NCBI GenBank assembly: GCA_030704615.1
Contig: CM060731.1
Span: forward strand, 25,172,001-25,236,000
Source of the DNA: Takakia lepidozioides
Taxonomy: Eukaryota; Streptophyta; Takakiopsida; Takakiales; Takakiaceae
Direction: 5' to 3'
Length of the DNA: 64,000 nt
The notes beneath the pieces are model-generated. The model was not told the DNA's origin. It did no database searches and was given only the letters and a program-made list of their open reading frames with translations. Position 1 is the stretch's first letter. Each line of letters begins with the position of its first letter. Both the position numbers and the translations under genes were made by a program. Below, piece after piece: positions 1 through 11,972 of the stretch.

Positions 1-67
1 TTGACTCGGAAAATTCCCTTATTGAACAGGCACCCAAAAACTAGAAGAGTGAAAACTCCAGTAGTAC

Positions 68-1878
68 CTGAAGGGGAAGGGTTTTGGGCAATGGAATGAG
101 GGGTTGGGGCCCATAAATGATGCTACTTCTGAGGATGACATAGTTCAACCAATTTGCTTGCACGACACTCTCAGCAGCCACCTTTGAATGGCCGTAAACA
201 TTCACGGGTTTGGTCTCATCTTCCTCCTTGTAGAAGGATTTGAGTCCTTCATACACTGCCATCCAAATGTCCATGACAGTCTTGTTAGGTGTACTTTTTA
301 ACTTTAACCCCAAAGCCTCATGGTCATTGGTCTTGATCCATGTTTACATGCAGCAGAAAATGGGACAAGGGGGAGGTGCATAGAAGGAGAGCAGAAGGGG
401 GTCCACCACTGGCAAGCTCTGGCATCTGTGCATTATCTTGATGCTTGCCTACAGATATATCGAAAGGGGCGCAGCAGAGCTTAATGGCCTTCACACCAGG
501 GCAGAAGGATGGCTCCAGTGACAGGCCTTACATCTGTACAGCGAATTCATTCTGGCCTCCCAGGTGCTGTGACCTTGATGTACATGAATCATTCAAGTAG
601 GACCAAGCATGTTGCCATGGTCTATACTAACAAGATTGAGGAGCTACTCCCTTCCTTGCTCACATGCCCCCGGCCCCGCTCCTCAGAGACTAATCACAGC
701 TACACATTTGTTTCAGAAGAGGGCCACAGTAGCAATGTTGGCAGCGCATTATGCTGTCCTATCATGTCAATGCCTCCTCAATCCAAAATTAATTCCAAAA
801 CTTGCTTCCCTGTAACCAGATTTTTGTTGGTTGTACACAAGTCTATGGCAATGTTCTCCTATTCTGACTGGGTTTGGGATCCTACAAAAACTACATCCTC
901 CAATCAACTCCAGGGCCAAATCCACCTCTACACTGATCGTTTCTCGTGCTCCAACCCAATTATAGCTGAAGACAATGGATCCCTGGACAAAACTGTGGAA
1001 AACAAGTGTCAAGACTTTCCACCCTTTTCCACATTATGTGCTGTGCACGATATCATACATACCTTGATCAGTCGAGAGATGAATGAGAAGCGGAGCAACA
1101 GGGGCGTTGATGGATGCCAGCCATTTGAGCAGAGCACTGGGCACGTTGGTGGTCATAGTTGCTTCAGGGTTGGCCTCGCATGCTCGGGGGACAGACAAGG
1201 CAGCACAGTTTACAACCACGCGTGGCTGCGACCCTCCAACCCCCCGCCCCTGCCTTCAGTCTGCATTTACCCATGGATTTTGATTACTACTCTTAATTAA
1301 CCATGCATCTAGGAATAGAAGGACGTAAGGACATTCGAAGAGCAGAAAATGGCAGAGAAAAGGCAGCACTTTGCTGGATGTGCGAGGTGGAACCCTCAAT
1401 CGTGATGCCTACCGAGCACCACACAGTGAAAATCACAGCTGATCCTTGGTGAAATGATTTCATGTTATAGTTGCCTCTAATGACTTCCAATATATATCAG
1501 GATACGACAGTAATTTGATTATCCGACTCCCTGATTGCAATGGCGAAAAAATGTAGCCTTCTCACACTTTGCTCACCGATAGTGCAACAATGGTTTGTTG
1601 GCATGTCAGAACATCCGTAAAGCGAAAGAGAGAACACTCACAGGGCCCAATGCTGAAGATATGGCATCCAGTCCTGTGCCCGTGCACACATCCACTTGGA
1701 AGGCCTGCACATTGGGCAGCTTCCTTTGCAATTCTAGCGATGGCGGGTGAGACTTGTAAGTGAATGCTACCCTGCGGAGCACGGAAGGCTGACTAACCAG
1801 TGCTTCCAGCAAATGCATTCCCAGGTACCCAGACCCCCCAACAACAACCACTAGATCTCCAGTGCTTCCATTCTCCAT
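68..1878 (-). CDS. NAD(P)-binding RmlD/MAT2B-like reductase (3' end outside window)
   Basis: Short-chain dehydrogenase/epimerase-fold protein of the RmlD substrate-binding group. This group includes dTDP-4-dehydrorhamnose reductases and the regulatory beta subunit of methionine adenosyltransferase. Exons on the minus strand: 1642-1878, 1063-1225 and 68-255, each with GT/AG borders and continuous frame (79 codons, 54 codons plus 1 base, then 2 bases plus 62 codons). The start at 1878 is the only ATG ahead of the Rossmann strand. Visible motifs: the nucleotide-binding GGSGYLG (about residues 14-20), NCAA in exon 2, HLSTDQVYEG across the exon 2/3 junction, and YGHSK (about 154-158), which supplies the Tyr-x3-Lys catalytic pair. 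The last visible residues before the donor at 67/66 are KTLPLQ. The remaining C-terminal part lies left of position 1. Family assignment is firm; the substrate is unknown. A role as a MAT2B homologue versus a sugar-nucleotide reductase cannot be decided here. Confidence 0.85.
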
Positions 1879-2099
1879 TGCACCACTTCACAGCTCAAAG
1901 AGAAAACCGCAGTGGAGGACCCACAAGAGCAGAGAGTGATGTTTGTCCCAGATCAGTGATTGCAAGCTCGTTAGTGCAGAGTGATGCATGTTCACTGCAC
2001 GTTCTTCCCCCGCACGTTGCTTTAACATCCCTCCATATGTTAGGTACCCTGCATATATTACATCAAAATATTAAAATAGTTGAATTTGACAAAAAATGT
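1879..2099. other. 5' flank of the RmlD-like gene
   Basis: Short stretch between the start codon of the minus-strand reductase and the Helitron remnant. It should hold the promoter and leader of the reductase, but I see no convincing TATA box or other named element in it. Confidence 0.3.
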
Positions 2100-5000
2100 T
2101 TAAAAATTCCATCGGCTCCCTTTTACAAGTCCATCATGTGTTGCATAATTTCCTGCGCGTAATTCTACTAACATATCTTTCTTAACATGAATTGTTGTAT
2201 GCAAACCCTTGGAATTATCTAGCAATTTGAAATTAGAAGGGCATGTATCGTAACGTGTATCAACAGCTTGAAATGTATAGATTTGTCCGATTGTTTGTTT
2301 GAATATTTTTTCATTGTGCCTTAACATTTCTTTGTTCGTATAATACAAATGTGAAAATGTAAGATCGTTAGGTGGTGGCCGACAACATTGATTGTTAATA
2401 ATATGTAAGTTATATCATTTTGTGTTTGTGTGGCTGTTCTTAATCGATTCAATATATCTATGAAATGGGTATCTGAATGACGCATAAGGTTTAGCTCATA
2501 ATAAATGAAGCTGGTCCTTCATTTATTTTCGTAAAAACCCAAGAATCTCTCACAGGTGGTGCAAGATAAAAAATCTTCAGTAATGATGACATCTAGGTTT
2601 CCGAAAAAATGATAGTGTGTGAGTTTGATTGACCTTAATCTCATGTCTGTAAACGTAAGCATTTTGTTGCGAATGAAAGATACTTCGTCCAAAACCATGA
2701 GTTGAAAATGGTCAAACGATTTTGCCAGTGTATCTAATCGTTTTGATCCAAGAGATGGTAACTCCTTGCAATTTAGCGGAATACTAAGTCCTGAGTGCAT
2801 TGTTGTTCCATCTATATTGAATACGGTTTTTCCTGTACATGCCATTAAAATTGATTTTCGTTTCAATGGATCAGCCTTCGGATGTCTATTGTATATTCTA
2901 AGTAAACCTTGGATAAGTAGCAATGAAGTGAATGTCTTGCCAATGCCTTGGTACTTCAGGGGATATATGTTTTATGTGCATACAATCATCAAAAAATAGC
3001 ACGTTGTTCTTGATTGAGTTTATGTTATTGTCCATAGAACTCACAATTTGGAATAATGTTGTCTGATGTATTTACATGTATTAGCCTCGGGTATTGTCAA
3101 ATCATTGTTTTGGGGTTTGCAATTGAATTCTGTATTTATCATATGGTTCAATTTGTGCAAAGTTTGTGAATTGATGAAGTGAACCCTCTCATCAACATTT
3201 GCAAATGTGTCCATCCATATATCATTATTATTATGTTTTGCTAATTCATGAACGTTTGATTCTAAATCCGTCCAATCCGTTAGGTTATCTTCCACAAAAG
3301 TACATACAAATTTCTTCCAAATAAGTAATATAGATGATTTATGAGCAAGATATGCATCGTGTCGCATGGTTATGTTTTTGTGATTCTTCAGTGTTTTGAA
3401 ACAGATGAAATAATAGTAGTTGTTCTCGACAAAAAAAATTCAAGATCGCGGTGCTCATTATAGTGGACGTATCGAATGATATGTGATTTTTACGACGAGT
3501 GATTTTGTTTCCTACCAGGGTAGCATGTGCCGTTGACCCAAGTTTTAAGTGTCATCTAAGTCCATCCAAGTGCGTCTCCTATGTCGAGGCCTAAATGCGA
3601 CCTCTAGAGCCTATGTGGCCCAAGTATCAAGTGTCATCTAAGCCCAAGTGTAGATCTTCTATGTATCCCAGTGTATCTCCTATGTCGAGGCCCAAGTGCG
3701 ACCACCAGTGTCCAATGTCATCTAAGTCCAAGTGCATTAATCCCCTATGTATCCATAGACCCTACAAGTTTGGGAGATCTCCACGTCATTGTTTTTTGCT
3801 ATTTTTGCAATCTCCCATGTTGAGGCTTAAACTATATTGCTATTCTTCACGAATTTCCAGCGACCAAAAGTACTTGAAATTCCAAATATCCCATGTGAAG
3901 GGCCAATCATCGCTCTAGGAAAGCCCACTTTGCTATTTTTTTCCGAATTTTCAGAGACCAAAAGTACTTGAAATTCCATATCTCCCACACCGCGGGTCCA
4001 AAAATCATGAGACCAAGCCGGTGCACCCCTCCTCATCGAGGGCTTTCCAATGGTACCAAGCACCAGCACCGGGGCCTCACGGTATGGAAGATCTCAACAA
4101 CACTATAAACAAACAAACAAAATAAAACAAAACAAACATCTCGCTTCATGATCCTATATTGTAGTCGGCAATAAATTCTGCCAAAGTTACGTTCCGCATT
4201 GCATCTGGACGATCAATATATTTGTCAATAGAAGATGCACATTTAATATCAGTAGAATTGGGTGGTAGTTTTTGTAGTATTTTATCGGGTTTTAATACAA
4301 ATGCACGTTCTTGTGATGGGGATGTATTTAATGAATCTAAAAGTTTGAGATGCATGATAAAGGGGTATTGACAACGATGCATGCTGCTAATTGGGTTGAC
4401 ATCTGTTGATCATTTAAAAACGGATTATCCATCTTACAAATTCTTACATTAGCATCAACTTGATCGTTGACGCATTTATTTAATATAATTCAACATTCAT
4501 TTGTAATAGTTTTATCCACTTTTGTCACAATAATTGGTTGCAGCATATGGATCGAATATAAATTGTGTGTTAGTTATATTGGCTTGCCAAAGATTGCTCG
4601 CCTGATTGCTAAAAGCATTTGTACGAATATCTTTGCATGCGCTTTCTAAAAATAAAGTTGGTTTTTTCAATGGACTCCGTAAAATTGTTATATATGTAAA
4701 TAACGCAATAAATTCATTGAATGAAATATTTGTATTGACATCCATTGTATTTAGTGTATCAAATATATCATTTGCTATTTTTATATATCGTCTTTGTATC
4801 ATTGTCATCTAAGTCGTGCTGAAATCACAGTTGAATGCATGGGAGGTAATGGATAATGAAAACGACTTGATTTTTAATCCTACAAGTTCGTTCGTGTCGA
4901 TGGATTTGAGCTTCACGTAAAGTAAGTGGAAGAAGATCATTGTCACATGTAATATACTTATCTATGAAGGTTGTGATTTCGCCATTACTATTTTTACCAT

Positions 5001-5640
5001 AAATGGTGCATTTGCTATCAATAACATACCGTGGTCATGTTCACTTTCTCTGCTTTGAAATTTAGTGACAAAGAAGTAGTCTTGTACATAACCAAAAATA
5101 CTTGGATCTTTTTTTTCATAAATCTCTAAATGCCCCATTTTGTGATCGTAGTAACGTGCACAAGTAATGGGACCTGATCGAATCAATTCATCGATATGTT
5201 TAGGTTCTTTCCGCGCTTGTGAATATGACAAAAAATGTAGGCGGTCCTAATTGTCGAATCATTGCGAAAGCATCTTTGCGTAATCAAGCCAAATAATCAA
5301 GGGATGTTCCTAGTCTTTCTAAATCTCTATAACCGAAATCTAAATGTAATAATTTATCTAAATTAGGTTTGTTAGTTAGTTCTTGTGCTTTTAATTGTCT
5401 ACCTTGAAGTTTGTCTTTCCAAATGCGTATCCAAGATGATGACGTGACTGCATGTATCATTACTTTAATTACTTTGAAAAATAGGTTAGGAATGTGAGCG
5501 GTGAAATTGTGGTCTTTATGCCAGAGTTCTCATTTTGCTATTGTTTGATAAGATAATTTCGAATGATTAGATTTTTTACGAAGAAGACCAAAAACTAGAG
5601 TTGAAAATTTTTATTCTTCACTTTAGGTAAAGACCCGATG
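2100..5640 (-). mobile_element. Decayed Helitron: Rep and PIF1-like helicase remnants
   Basis: Minus-strand remnant of the Helitron Rep/helicase protein, read from about 5600 down to 2100 and broken by stops and frameshifts. In order: about 5480-5230 gives the Helitron_like_N start, including LGPPTFF; 5231-4962 includes GPITCARYYDH and the His-containing Rep motif EHDHGMLLIANAPF; 4808-4512 continues with FDPYAATNYCDKSG; then after a frameshift near 4385, 4382-4146 has SSIDKYIDRPDAMRNVTLAEF, the stretch typical of the Rep-helicase linker. Segment 3367-3041 covers the region before the helicase. Segment 2923-2519 has degenerate PIF1 motifs: ACTGKTVFNIDGTTMHS (motif Ia-like), MVLDEVSF (Walker B) and FGNLDVIITEDF (motif III-like). 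No intact ORF remains, so it is non-autonomous. I could not identify the 5' TC or 3' CTRR ends. Confidence 0.85.
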
Positions 5641-6045
5641 GTTTAAAATCATGATAGAATTAGGGCGGACATTGCCTGATAAGTATGGAGATTTGAAATT
5701 AAAAGATCCCGACAGAATCCATTTACCTGCAGGTAGGAGCCAAAAACAACAAACAAGGACTTAGTTCATCTCACAAAGGAACTGTATTCCTCAAGTGGAT
5801 TCAACTCTGTTGCCACAGCTATGAGGTAATTGAGCGCTAATGAGGACTCGTGGTTCTTGTTGATGTGTGAGCACAATTACTTCCTCTCTACCGAGATGAA
5901 AGGCTACCCAACATGTGAAGGGAACAGCATGATTCTCTACCAAGATGCATACATGTGGCACCAATCAAAGAACACTAGACACACTGGGCATAATTGGATG
6001 TTCAGTGGGATGGACCAATTATCACCCATTCTGTCTTGCACTTGA
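5640..6045 (+). pseudogene. Unrecognised coding-like fragment next to Helitron remnant
   Basis: Plus-strand reading gives two exon-like pieces. The first, about 5660-5742, contains LPDKYGDLKLKDPDRIHLPA and stops at a good GT donor. The second, about 5755-6042, contains NKDLVHLTKELYSSSGFNSV, then one in-frame stop near 5827, then EDSWFLLMCEHNYFLST and further residues. The amino-acid pattern looks like protein rather than chance, but I recognise no family. It could be host sequence captured by the neighbouring Helitron or part of another transposon. Confidence 0.35.
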
Positions 6046-6700
6046 TGGGGCTCACCATTGTTTGAGAGGACATTTACATTAATAATGGGCAATTGTTGCC
6101 CTTCTTTCAATGACCTAAGAAACAAGATCAATAGCTTAGTAGCATCTTTCAACTGCACAATTCGAATTGCAGCAATGGAGACCTTCCATGTTTTGTCAAG
6201 CTGCGCTCTAGCCTGCACTGACTACACTGAGAAAGCTGAAACAAAGCTCTACATCTTACAGGCTGTTGAGAGAGGCGGTCAAACATGTACAGGCATCTCC
6301 AATATTCACAATTTGACAGGTGCTTGCACAACCTCTGACCTAAATTGTGGGACACTACCCAATAGGTACAGCTATTCACCATACTAAAGGATTGCTCACT
6401 GTCCATCTTTCAGAGAAAAACCCAATGTTCTGAAAGCGCAAAAGTAATCAGCATACTGCCAACAACAGAAACCATAAACTTCCTCTTTCAGCACTTCAAC
6501 TGCTACTTTTCTTAAATTTGATGACAAAGACGAGTACTTGACAAGGCTATGAACTATAACACACGTGCTTTAGTGGACATGAATTGATGACGAAGATTCT
6601 TGAATAATGCACACAAAAATCCCTCTTTTTTATGGTCACCTAACCTTGCGCAAACGATGCTATGACCAGATGAGAGCTAAGGGAATTGTGTTGACGACTT
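6046..6700. other. No recognisable gene
   Basis: Both strands have open stretches of 80-110 codons between 6058 and 6406, overlapping each other in opposite directions. Neither shows a motif I recognise. The rest is ordinary non-coding-looking sequence. Confidence 0.3.
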
Positions 6701-7879
6701 CCCCGTGTGAAAAACCATGAAGAGTGTTTTGTTAAAGGGGCTGCATTGAGGATTGAGAACTTTAGCTTGTGCCCTAAACAGAAGTGGGAGAAGGGGGATA
6801 GTGAGGTGACAATAAGGATCAGCTCGGCCACAACTGTTGAGGTGTTTCCTCCATTCGTTCCTGCTGTGGAACTCTATTTCTTTCTAACATAATCAATCGC
6901 TGATTTGTATCACATACGAGAGAAAAACTTGTGACTTCTACTCTCGCGGTGGTTGTGATAACTGTCCGGGGGCAGATTGAAAACAAGTATGAGCTGAAAG
7001 TTACCGACGACATCGGTCCTGAAGATATCCAAATTGTAAGTTCTAATCCTTTATTTATGACCATGATAGATTTTGAATTTCATTTAGATGTGTTTCAGAC
7101 CCGCAAGTTGTAAAACTGATTTTTTCCTTAAAACAGTGCAAATTGATACAGATTGTGTTTGATGTCGTGTAAGCGAGCTTCATTCCTTCCTTTCATTCTG
7201 AGTATGAGAGTAGCATGGAATAGCATGTCTAGAGGAGTAGCATATGCTGTTCTAAAGCACATCCCAATTACTCACAGTGGTGATATTCGACTACTAACAT
7301 CTTCATCAACCATTGTGGCACACGTTCTTGATTCCGTTGCACAACATCGCATTCAAGCAGTTTTCACTCAGTTTTCATCATTCTAACATCGCAAGAAGGA
7401 GCACAAGCCGTTGTGGCATGACAAGTAAACTTGAATTACTTTTTGTGATATCATTCTTTTTTAATTCGAATTGTTTTAACATTGTAAGTTGGTTATCTTA
7501 TTTGGGGTATAAGTTATCGGAGTTTTTTCTGTATTGTATCCAGCACAGCCTCCATTCAAGCGTATATACTCGAATTGACATTTCATTGACATTGTCTTGT
7601 AACAAGGCGACCAATACTTTTGCAATACCTGTCAAGCAATACATCAAATGTGCATTAGAAGGTTGTATTACTGGACGCATATCTACTGCAGCTTCTATGG
7701 TTGATTGTCAGGTTAATGGAAAGTGGTTGCACACAATTGTAAGACTCGATGAAGCTGATTTCTTGACAGCACATCGAGATGATCGTGTAAGTATCGTTGG
7801 TCGGCTTTCCAAAATTCGATTGAGAGACACATTTGCACTTAGCCCTGAATCTGAAATTGTAGGTTACGATGCAGCTTAA
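6700..7879 (+). pseudogene. Unrecognised exon-like fragments, possibly DNA-binding (OB-fold-like)
   Basis: Plus-strand fragments separated by stops and intron-like gaps. About 6713-6890 reads GAALRIENFSLCPKQKWEKG and onward. About 6934-7035 ends at a GTAAGT donor. About 7560-7879 gives a longer C-terminal-like block including EGCITGRISTAASM, GKWLHTIVRLDEADF and RVSIVGRLSKIRLRDTFAL before a stop. The last block has the alternating hydrophobic look of a small beta-barrel, and some plant Helitrons carry an RPA-like OB-fold gene, which makes that origin possible. This is inference from context; the family is not identified, and no single intact ORF joins the pieces. Confidence 0.3.
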
Positions 7880-9119
7880 GTAGTTTGATTCAAGTTAGTT
7901 TGCGTCTATTTTGCTCGCTGCCATTGAACGCAAAACAATAACCACAAAACTAACTTTGACAATATTTTTGGTCGTTTGTTATCTCATTTCCAAAATTTCA
8001 GTTGTGGTATTCTCAGTTTAAATATTTGTTGTAAATGAAGAACTATTTTTAATAATTTATATTCATTTTGTTGATGATTTGTTAATATCTTCTTGGAGTT
8101 GTTAGATATCATTAAAAAATAAATCTAGTAATATCCACATTTTTTCAATTTTTTCAAAATCTTTAGTTTTTTTCAGATCTAAGATCCCTTCAGGTCCCTT
8201 CAGATCCATCAATTTATATATTGTTCTTATCTTTTTGGAGTTCTTAGATATCATTGGAAAAAACATTGTAATTAATCCATAAAGACTTATCCGAATTGGT
8301 TAAAGTCAGTGGTTACGATCACTTGCCTCCGATTCCAGCTGTTTGCTTACGTATCACAGTGATAAACCAACCACTTCACAACATACCACTTCCACCATTT
8401 GCGACGTCGACGCAGCCAATCCGTCGATCATACTTAGCAATCGATGGACACGTGTCCGTATTCACATGGACACATGACCGAATCCAGTTAGACGATTATG
8501 GGCTCCATTATCTGGATATGTGGCCATATTACAAATGTGGTTCTAATAGGATTGATGTAGTGGTTTGATTGTGTGCTAAAACCACTTACTGAGTGGTTCT
8601 ACCAATATCAATGTAGTGGTTAGGTTGTGTGCTAAAACCACTGAGGAAGTGGTTCTACCAGTATTTTATCAATCGTTAATTCTTCTTAAATTTGTGACTA
8701 TAATTAATCAATATATTTAAGCTATAAAATAAATACTCATATTTATCAATCTCTAATTAGTATTAAACTTATTATAAACTTTTATTTAAATTAATGTAGG
8801 TGATTCTTTTTCTAGATATTTAATTATTAAATCATTTTTCGAGTCTAGTAATATATATTTTTAATTTGCCTCAAATTTTCTTCAAATCTTAGATCCCTTT
8901 AGGTCCCTTAAGATCCATCATTTTTTATACCGTTTCATATCTACTAATATTTACGCTGTAATTTTTTTTAAAATTTCATATATTTTTAAAGATTTTTATT
9001 ATTTATCATACATTTATATATAGTGTCATTTATAATTTATCAAATATAATTATAATATTTGACAAATTAATTTAAAACTATTTTTTATTACTAACAAATA
9101 CATATTTTACTACGTGAAT
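7880..9119. other. AT-rich intergenic DNA with diverged direct repeats
   Basis: Strongly AT-rich. A block with the core ATCCCTT(C/T)AGGTCCCTT(C/A)AGATCCATCA occurs twice, near 8186 and 8893, within longer diverged copies. A smaller repeat (TTGGAGTT(G/C)TTAGATATCATT) occurs near 8093 and 8236. An open stretch at 8296-8568 shows no recognisable domain. No gene is supported. Confidence 0.5.
8551..8662. repeat. Two tandem ~56-bp units with internal hairpins
   Basis: Two adjacent units each read about GTAGTGGTT..GTGTGCTAAAACCACT..AGTGGTTCTACCA. Within each unit the AGTGGTT/AACCACT segments are complementary, so each can form a short hairpin. The second unit differs from the first at a few positions. 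Confidence 0.7.
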
Positions 9120-10560
9120 TATTTTTAGAACATGGATATAGATTTTGTCTTGTATTCTAAAAATCTCGAACGAGTGAAAATTTATCCATATTCCGTCGAT
9201 GATTGTTTGTTCGACTCTATTGCATTTGGAATATACGTATACATCAAAAGAGTTGCGACAACAAAGCATGGCTTATTTCTTACAAAATTATCAAACCTCT
9301 AATAATGATGTGTTAGAGATGGTGCAAATACATTTTTCTCCAGAAATATTTTTTGAATTACATGGTGTCCATACTTTCCAAGAATATATTGAGAGAATGG
9401 CTTTAAGTGATAATCGCGCTATATTATGTCTGGCAAATTATTTGCAAAGACGAATATTAGTTTGGTCAAATACAACAAAAACAATTATGTTATCAGCAGG
9501 CGATGAGTTTGTTTCGCAAATCCCACTTCAAATATTATTCTCTACTTCTCCTACTTTGTCAAGTAAAAGTGATCATTACAAGCCAATCATCTCTCATCTC
9601 TCAACATCGAGTCCCATATGTCAGGATATATCAGCAGTGATCCCAACACATACTCGAATTGATACCCATCAAAGCTATAATCGTAATTGTTTAGAAGTAT
9701 ATCCAAACATTGCAAACCATGTGACAACCACTAATTTCCAATTATCTGTAGACAATAATGAATGTAGGAACTAAACCAATACGTTTTAAATGGTTATCTG
9801 TTCATGACAATATCATGTTTAATTTAATGGAAAATTATCCTTCTTCCACTTTCAAACACATAGCAGAAATTTTTGCAATATAACAGATGAATTTACAACT
9901 ATCGTTCTCTCAAATCTACTTTCACTTAAAGTATATCATTCAAAAACGAAAAAATACTGGAAAATATATTGACAGTTCAATAGTACAACTTGACAATATT
10001 CCAAACATTGTACAACCAAGTAACGAGAACTCTACCTCCATTCCAATTTCAGTCTTAAACGTTGATGAAGAAATTAGTTCGAACTCATCAGATAATCATA
10101 AATACCATGAAACATTGCTTGATATTCCAATACATCCATGCATATGTTGTCATAGACTATGTTTCAAAAAATAAATATCCAAACTTACAAAAAAATTCAA
10201 AGAGAAACTTAATGTTTACAATTATGAAAAATTGATATTACAGATAATACAAACGAACAAATATTTATATGTCGAAGTTGTAAACTACTACTTGCTAAGG
10301 ATGAAATTTTTAAATACAAAGTACCCAGTCAAATATCACTAAATATATCGATAGATTCTATTTATAGATTAAGCAAATTAGAAGAAAGACTAATAGCACC
10401 GCGTATCGCTTTTGCACAAATATACCAATTACAAGGGTATGGACAGTACGGACTCCGTGGTGGTACAATTAATTGTTCTATCTAATGTAAATCAAACACA
10501 AATGGTTTTACCTCGTTTACCGCATGACGAGGCTACAATTGGTTTGCTTCTAAAAACGTT
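9120..10560 (+). mobile_element. Decayed Helitron 5' part: OTU protease and DUF6570-like remnants
   Basis: Plus-strand remnants of the N-terminal half of a Helitron polyprotein. At 9190-9235 one frame reads SVDDCLFDSIAFGIY, the OTU cysteine-protease active-site motif with its catalytic Cys. The continuation TSKELRQQSMAYFLQNYQ to LCLANYLQRRILVW (about 9245-9470) is in another frame, so a frameshift splits the domain. After several stops, 10375-10480 reads LEERLIAPRIAFAQIYQL and GYGQYGLRGGTI, the hallmark of the DUF6570 segment that precedes Helitron_like_N. Then MVLPRLPHDEATIGLLL follows in a shifted frame to about 10560. These are the segments missing from the minus-strand Rep/helicase remnant at 2.1-5.6 kb. 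Not functional. Confidence 0.8.
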
Positions 10561-11539
10561 TTATGCTAAGAGTGTTAGCATTATCCTTTCAGCTGTGCTT
10601 AACATGACTGTGGGGGCTTTAGGTCCAACACTCATGGAGATAGACAACGATGATCCAGGACCTCCCCAATCGACTTACATGCATTGGTCATGGGACTTCA
10701 CAATCTGTTTGGTCGTCGCTACTGATGGTGATTGGACAGTCTAGATGCCATATTTGTCTATCACATCAGCATGAAGGTAAGAAAAAAAAAAAAACTTTGC
10801 GTTAGTCTTCTCGAAGTTTCAAAACCTACTCAAAACAATACACTCAAAGGTTGCATCTCTCACACTGTAATCAAGATCATCTACACTCAAAAGAGGTCGG
10901 TTGCATCTCACAACCATCACACTATCCGAAATACAAGATTATCTGAAAACAATGAAGACAAATGAAAGAACAATAACTAAACAATTTGTGCTTCATACCT
11001 CCTCTATTTCATATAGAATAAAGATACAAGACGAATTCATTACTGAGAATTCTCCACTCAAATTCTATTCTAGAATAGCTGAGATAACTATAGCATAATG
11101 CCTAAGTTATCTCCAACTGCTATTCCAGTACAGAAGCTAAACTTTTAGCTAAGTGAGGCTTATCTCTATTGTTAACTGTGATATCTCAGCACTGCTATTA
11201 TTGAAGTCTGACTTGTCATCAGAGTAACTCTGAGTAACAGTAACTTGGTAGCTCGTTGAGCGAGGGCAATGGTTGACAATTGGGATACAGTTTGTGTAAT
11301 GCCGAATATTCACATTGCATATTATGTACCATATTTATTTTGAGGATATGATTATCCATATGATGTTGTGTGTGTGTGTGTGGAAGAAAATAAATGTTTT
11401 ACTTGTAATGACCTTGCTCTATGTAAGGGTAATATTTCAGGGATGTGAGTATACTCTAGTGGCATGTCAACTTCCTGCTATACCTTCCCTTAACACCTGC
11501 TGTGAATGAACCTATCATGGGATAATAGATATTTGAAGG

Positions 11540-11581
<42 letters not shown>

Positions 11582-11960
11582 GCCTTTCCCAGATAATACC
11601 TGCTCTAAATGAACCTCTTGGGATAATAGATACTTGAAGGTTATTAATAAATAACTGAATACATATATATTTTAAAGGGTTTTTGAAAAATAAAAAAACA
11701 GAACACTAAAATTACACATATAGAACGGTTGCTTACCGCTAAAAATAGATTTTTCTTCTTTACTAGAAAAGGTGAAATAAGTTTTATTTTTATTTTTTTG
11801 AAAAGAGGAGGTAGCCCTATTTCTCCCAAGACCTCGAAAGTCCGCCACATAAGGTGACCGATGGACCCAACCACCCCCTTGGTAGGTGACAACGGATGTC
11901 GCTGTGGAGAGATCTGAGGGTCAGATCTGCGTCAATGGGGATCCATCCACGGTTCCATAG
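10561..11960. other. No recognisable gene
   Basis: Non-coding-looking sequence between the Helitron remnant and the minisatellite. It contains an (AT)n microsatellite and its flanking direct repeat. Short open frames show no motifs. Confidence 0.4.
11492..11640. repeat. (AT)n microsatellite between two direct repeats
   Basis: A run of TA dinucleotides at about 11546-11578 is flanked by two copies of a roughly 46-bp sequence, at 11492-11539 and 11595-11640. Both contain ACCTGCT..AATGAACCT and GGGATAATAGATA(T/C)TTGAAGG. Confidence 0.75.
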
Positions 11961-11972
11961 GAGGGTTCAAAT

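Noticed and set aside
509-1300. 263-codon plus-strand open frame
   Set aside because: It lies across intron 2 and exon 2 of the minus-strand RmlD-like gene, has no domain, and is a shadow.
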